In this document: positions 60,978-64,000 of the stretch, in pieces | How the letters are laid out: each line of letters starts with the position of its first letter | Numbering within the stretch: the stretch's first letter is position 1 | Source: Arthrobacter sp. efr-133-R2A-120 | Lineage (GTDB): Bacteria; Actinomycetota; Actinomycetes; Actinomycetales; Micrococcaceae | Reading direction: 5' to 3' | DNA: 64,000 nucleotides | Assembly (NCBI RefSeq): GCF_030209835.1 | Contig: NZ_JARVRF010000029.1 | Span: forward strand, 1 to 64,000 | Translations under genes and position numbers: made by a program | Notes under the pieces: model-generated | Databases searched by the model: none | What the model saw: only the letters and a program-made list of their open reading frames with translations | What the model was told of the DNA's origin: nothing

Positions 60978-63827
60978 CTACCGTCCGGTCAGTGACCAGG
61001 CGTCCTCGCCGCCGTCGTCCTCGTCATCGAGGCCATCTGCTCCGTCGTGGTAATCAGTGACCTGCTTGCGACGTTCGAGATCGGCGGCAACCAGGTCCTC
61101 GGCATAGCCACCGACGGCGATGTTCGCGTTCGCGTTGTCGCTTAGCGCCGCGGTGTGCGCGTCGGGCGTAGCCGGAGCCTCCTGCCCCTTCATGGCTGCC
61201 AGCACCGGAGCGAGGTCGTCCGGCTTCACCAGCACATCGCGGGCCTTGGAACCTTCGGACGGACCCACGACGCCGCGCGACTCCAACAGGTCCATAAGGC
61301 GGCCGGCCTTGGCGAAGCCGACCCGGAGCTTGCGCTGCAACATCGATGTGGAGCCGAACTGTGTGGTGACCACGAGTTCGGTGGCCTGAAGCAGGACCTC
61401 GAGGTCGTCTCCAATATCGTCGTCGATCTGCTTCTTCTGCGCCTCGGGCGCGACGTCATCACGGTAGACAGCCTTGAGTTGTCCCTTGACGTGCTCCACC
61501 ACCCGATGGATCTCGGACTCCGTGACCCAGGCGCCCTGCACGCGCATCGCCTTGGAGGCACCCATCGGCAGGAAGAGCGCGTCACCCTGGCCAATGAGTT
61601 TCTCGGCGCCGGGTTGGTCCAGGACCACGCGGGAGTCGGTGACGGAGGAGGTGGCGAACGCCATACGCGAGGGGACGTTCGCCTTGATCAGGCCGGTGAC
61701 GACGTCAACGGACGGACGCTGGGTGGCCAGGACCAGGTGGATGCCGGCAGCACGGGCGAGCTGGGTGATCCGGACAATCGAGTCTTCGACATCGCGCGGG
61801 GCAACCATCATGAGGTCGGCTAGCTCGTCCACGATCACCAGCAAGTATGGGTATGGCTTGATGACGCGCTTGGAGTCAACCGGCGGAACAACCTTGCCGG
61901 CGCGGACAGCCTTGTTGAAGTCGTCGATGTGCTTGAAACCGTAGTTGGCGAGGTCGTCGTAGCGGGCGTCCATTTCGCGCACCACCCACTGAAGCGCCTC
62001 GGCAGCTTTCTTGGGGTTGGTGATGATCGGCGTGATCAAGTGCGGAACGCCCTCATAGGCGGTCAGCTCCACGCGCTTGGGGTCCACCATGACCATGCGG
62101 ACCTCATCGGGTGTGGCTCGCATCAGGATCGACGTGATCATCGAGTTCACGAAGGACGACTTACCCGCACCTGTGGCACCGGCCACGAGCAAGTGCGGCA
62201 TCTTGGCGAGGTTCGCGACGACGTAGCCGCCCTCGACGTCCTTGCCGACGCCCATCACCATGGGGTGGTCTGTCCGCCTCGCGTTCTGGCTTCGCAGGAC
62301 ATCGCCGAGGGACACGGTTTCGCGGTCCGTGTTGGGGATCTCGATGCCGATGGCCGACTTGCCCGGGATGGGGCTGAGGATACGGACATCACTCGATGCC
62401 ACGGCGTAGGAGATGTTTTTGGACAAGGCCGTGACGCGCTCCACTTTGGTGCCGGGAGCAAGTTCGATTTCGTAGCGGGTCACGGTGGGCCCGCGGCTGA
62501 AGCCGGTAACAGTGGCGTCCACGTTGAACTGCTGCATCGTGTCCGTCAGGGCGGCAACGACGGCGTCGTTCGCCTCCGTGCGCTCCTTCGGAATGGAGCC
62601 CGGAGTCAGGTTGTCCGAGGACGGCAGCGTGTAGGTGACGTCCCCGGCGAGCGAAAGCTGTTCGGTGCGCTGCGGGATCGGCGTCGGGGGCGGGGGCGGG
62701 CTGACCGGCGCCGAAGGCACGATGACCGGCGGGACGGCGGCGGTCGGCGCGACCAGGGGGATCGCTTCGGTGGCGTTCGGGTCGGCTTGTGCTTTTCCGA
62801 GCCCCTGTGCCGCTTTGATCTTCTCGACGGCGATTTCCGCCTGGGTCGGCCTGCGCACCCCTGGCGGGATGGACGGCGCGCCCTTCGCGGGAGGGGCGTC
62901 GTCGTCGACGATTGCGTGTTCGAAGGCCTCGTCGCCGACATAGCCCTCAAGCCTGGCGTCGTCGTCGTGGTCCTTGCCGAAGAAGCGCTTGCGGCGCTTC
63001 TTCTTCGGTTCAACGTCCGCCTGGTTTTCATAGAGGTAGCTGCGGTCGTGGGAATCGCCGTGCTGCGCGTCGGCATCGACCAGGTCGACGCCCATGAGGT
63101 GCTCGTAGGCGCCGCGGATACGCCGGGGAATGGCGCCGAAGGGCGTGGCCGTGACAATCAGGAGGGCGATGAACGCCAAAGCGCCGTAGACGATGACGGG
63201 GACTGCCGGGTGGATGGCGGCAAGGGGCGACGCCGCCAGGAATCCGAGCATCCCGCCCGCGCGCCGGAGGCCGTCGAAGCCATCGGCCACAGTCGGCTGG
63301 TCGCCGATAATGTGGGCCAGGCCGGTGCCGGCGAACGTCATGATCAGGAAGCCGATGCCCACGCGGTTGTTGCCGCGGCTGTCCCACGGCTGCCGGAAGA
63401 GCCGGAAAGCGCAGACGAAAAGCATGAGCGGCAGAAGCAGGGATACCCAGCCGAAGGTTCCGTTCACGATGCTGTAGACAACGTCCGGGAACCAGCCTTT
63501 GAAGCCCCACCAGGCGAAGGTTGCTATGAAGACACCGAGCGCCAGGTTGAAAAGCGCGGCGCCGTCCCGGCGGTCCGCGGGATCGAGGTCACTGACGTCA
63601 TGGCCGATCCGGCGGATGCCCGCACCCACCACGTGCCCGATTCCTAACCAGACACCAGCAAGCGCACGCAGGATCCACGGTTGTTGGGGTTCGACGACGG
63701 CGGCCTGCTTGCCGCGGGCCGCGCCTGTGCCGCTCCTGCCGCTCTTAGCCGGGGTCCGGCTGCTGCCCGAGCCGCCGGATTTGCTGTTGGAGCTGCCTCT
63801 AGGCGCGGAGGTAGTACGAGTCGCCAT
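60978..63827 (-). CDS. ftsK: DNA translocase FtsK/SpoIIIE
   Basis: A 949-residue septal DNA pump. A Ser/Gly-rich cytoplasmic start (1-45), about four to five spans (about 50-245) and a charged Pro-rich linker (about 255-420) precede the motor domain. Walker A is GATGAGKSSFVN (about 570), and LLVIVDELADLMM is Walker B. A C-terminal gamma domain (about 840-900; FGSTSMLQRKLRVGFAKAGR) reads polarity sequences on DNA. TAGCGT lies 7 nt before the ATG, the leaderless spacing. It leads the ftsK-pgsA-cinA unit. Confidence 0.96.
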   Translation of the reverse strand: MATRTTSAPRGSSNSKSGGSGSSRTPAKSGRSGTGAARGKQAAVVEPQQPWILRALAGVWLGIGHVVGAGIRRIGHDVSDLDPADRRDGAALFNLALGVFIATFAWWGFKGWFPDVVYSIVNGTFGWVSLLLPLMLFVCAFRLFRQPWDSRGNNRVGIGFLIMTFAGTGLAHIIGDQPTVADGFDGLRRAGGMLGFLAASPLAAIHPAVPVIVYGALAFIALLIVTATPFGAIPRRIRGAYEHLMGVDLVDADAQHGDSHDRSYLYENQADVEPKKKRRKRFFGKDHDDDARLEGYVGDEAFEHAIVDDDAPPAKGAPSIPPGVRRPTQAEIAVEKIKAAQGLGKAQADPNATEAIPLVAPTAAVPPVIVPSAPVSPPPPPTPIPQRTEQLSLAGDVTYTLPSSDNLTPGSIPKERTEANDAVVAALTDTMQQFNVDATVTGFSRGPTVTRYEIELAPGTKVERVTALSKNISYAVASSDVRILSPIPGKSAIGIEIPNTDRETVSLGDVLRSQNARRTDHPMVMGVGKDVEGGYVVANLAKMPHLLVAGATGAGKSSFVNSMITSILMRATPDEVRMVMVDPKRVELTAYEGVPHLITPIITNPKKAAEALQWVVREMDARYDDLANYGFKHIDDFNKAVRAGKVVPPVDSKRVIKPYPYLLVIVDELADLMMVAPRDVEDSIVRITQLARAAGIHLVLATQRPSVDVVTGLIKANVPSRMAFATSSVTDSRVVLDQPGAEKLIGQGDALFLPMGASKAMRVQGAWVTESEIHRVVEHVKGQLKAVYRDDVAPEAQKKQIDDDIGDDLEVLLQATELVVTTQFGSTSMLQRKLRVGFAKAGRLMDLLESRGVVGPSEGSKARDVLVKPDDLAPVLAAMKGQEAPATPDAHTAALSDNANANIAVGGYAEDLVAADLERRKQVTDYHDGADGLDDEDDGGEDAWSLTGR

Positions 63828-63859
63828 ATCGGCCACGCTACCCCAAGCCGTCCGGAAAC

Positions 63860-63914
63860 CCGCGGATTTCAGGGGCGCAGAGGAACCATGTTGCCCCTGT
63901 TGGACAATCCGCGG
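63860..63914. repeat. Nested inverted repeat upstream of ftsK
   Basis: CCGCGGATT (63860-63868) pairs with AATCCGCGG (63906-63914), and CAGGGGC (63870-63876) pairs with GCCCCTG (63893-63899) inside it. Function unknown; a cruciform or operator are possible. Confidence 0.5.
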
Positions 63915-63945
63915 ACTTGGCTTCGCGGCGGGTCTGGCTAGACAC

Positions 63946-63981
63946 ATGAACGGCCCGGTTCGCTTGAACCGGGCCGTTCAT
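63946..63981. terminator. Terminator at the right edge
   Basis: A perfect 16-bp stem (63946-63961 with 63966-63981) around GCTT. It probably ends a gene lying beyond position 64000 on the minus strand. No clear T-tract follows on either side. Confidence 0.8.
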
Positions 63982-64000
63982 GGACTGACTCCGGGGCGTG

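Overview
The window is chromosomal DNA from a high-GC actinobacterium. Most likely it is a member of the Micrococcaceae close to Arthrobacter, Paenarthrobacter or Pseudarthrobacter. Support comes from the bifunctional PriA (HisA/TrpF) enzyme, mycothiol-type enzymes, the DUF3046-recA-recX order, ClgR- and DivS-like regulators, long Ala/Pro/Glu tails on translation proteins and many leaderless-looking starts. I see no insertion sequence, prophage, CRISPR array or tRNA gene. One ribosomal RNA operon begins just beyond the left edge: its promoter and antitermination leader fill positions 1-310 on the minus strand.

Layout. 1-7.8 kb: rrn leader, tyrS, a HelD-type RNA polymerase recycling ATPase, a GNAT acetyltransferase, two DNA alkylation-repair genes (mpg and an Ada-AlkA fusion) and a mycothiol-dependent isomerase-like gene. 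7.9-16.8 kb: a complete arginine operon argC-J-B-D-F-R-G-H on the minus strand, with stop/start overlaps at most junctions, an ARG-box-like operator at argC, and palindromic elements inside the 5' ends of argD and argH. 16.9-25.3 kb: a fatty acid desaturase, a quinone oxidoreductase, then a Pls/PosA-family nonribosomal peptide synthetase related to epsilon-poly-lysine synthetase, a zinc M1 peptidase and an Sfp-type phosphopantetheinyl transferase. 25.3-37.6 kb: pheST, small enzymes, an SOS-boxed radical SAM protein, transporters, a TrmH methyltransferase and the infC-rpmI-rplT translation operon. 37.9-44.2 kb: DUF1844, an MFS transporter, SseB and a his cluster (hisC-hisB-hisH-small membrane protein-priA). 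44.3-58.7 kb: divS-like LysM gene and lexA, a Cys-rich pentapeptide-repeat protein, dinG, hflX, an RsmC-like methyltransferase, dapF, miaA, miaB, a secreted lytic-transglycosylase-like protein, recX-recA and DUF3046. 58.7-64 kb: a MarR regulator, clgR, cinA, pgsA and ftsK.

Themes. (i) A LexA/SOS regulon can be read directly: boxes precede recA, lexA/divS and the Rv2578c-like radical SAM gene. (ii) The Pls-like synthetase, M1 peptidase and phosphopantetheinyl transferase look like a self-contained make, charge and trim cassette for a cationic amino-acid polymer. This is the most interesting system here; the amino acid is inferred from the A-domain pocket, not shown. (iii) About ten genes start 5-7 nt after a TANNNT hexamer, which suggests leaderless transcripts. 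(iv) Ribosomal protein bL20 is fused to a sunset-like domain and IF3 starts with an AUU codon and carries a long tail.
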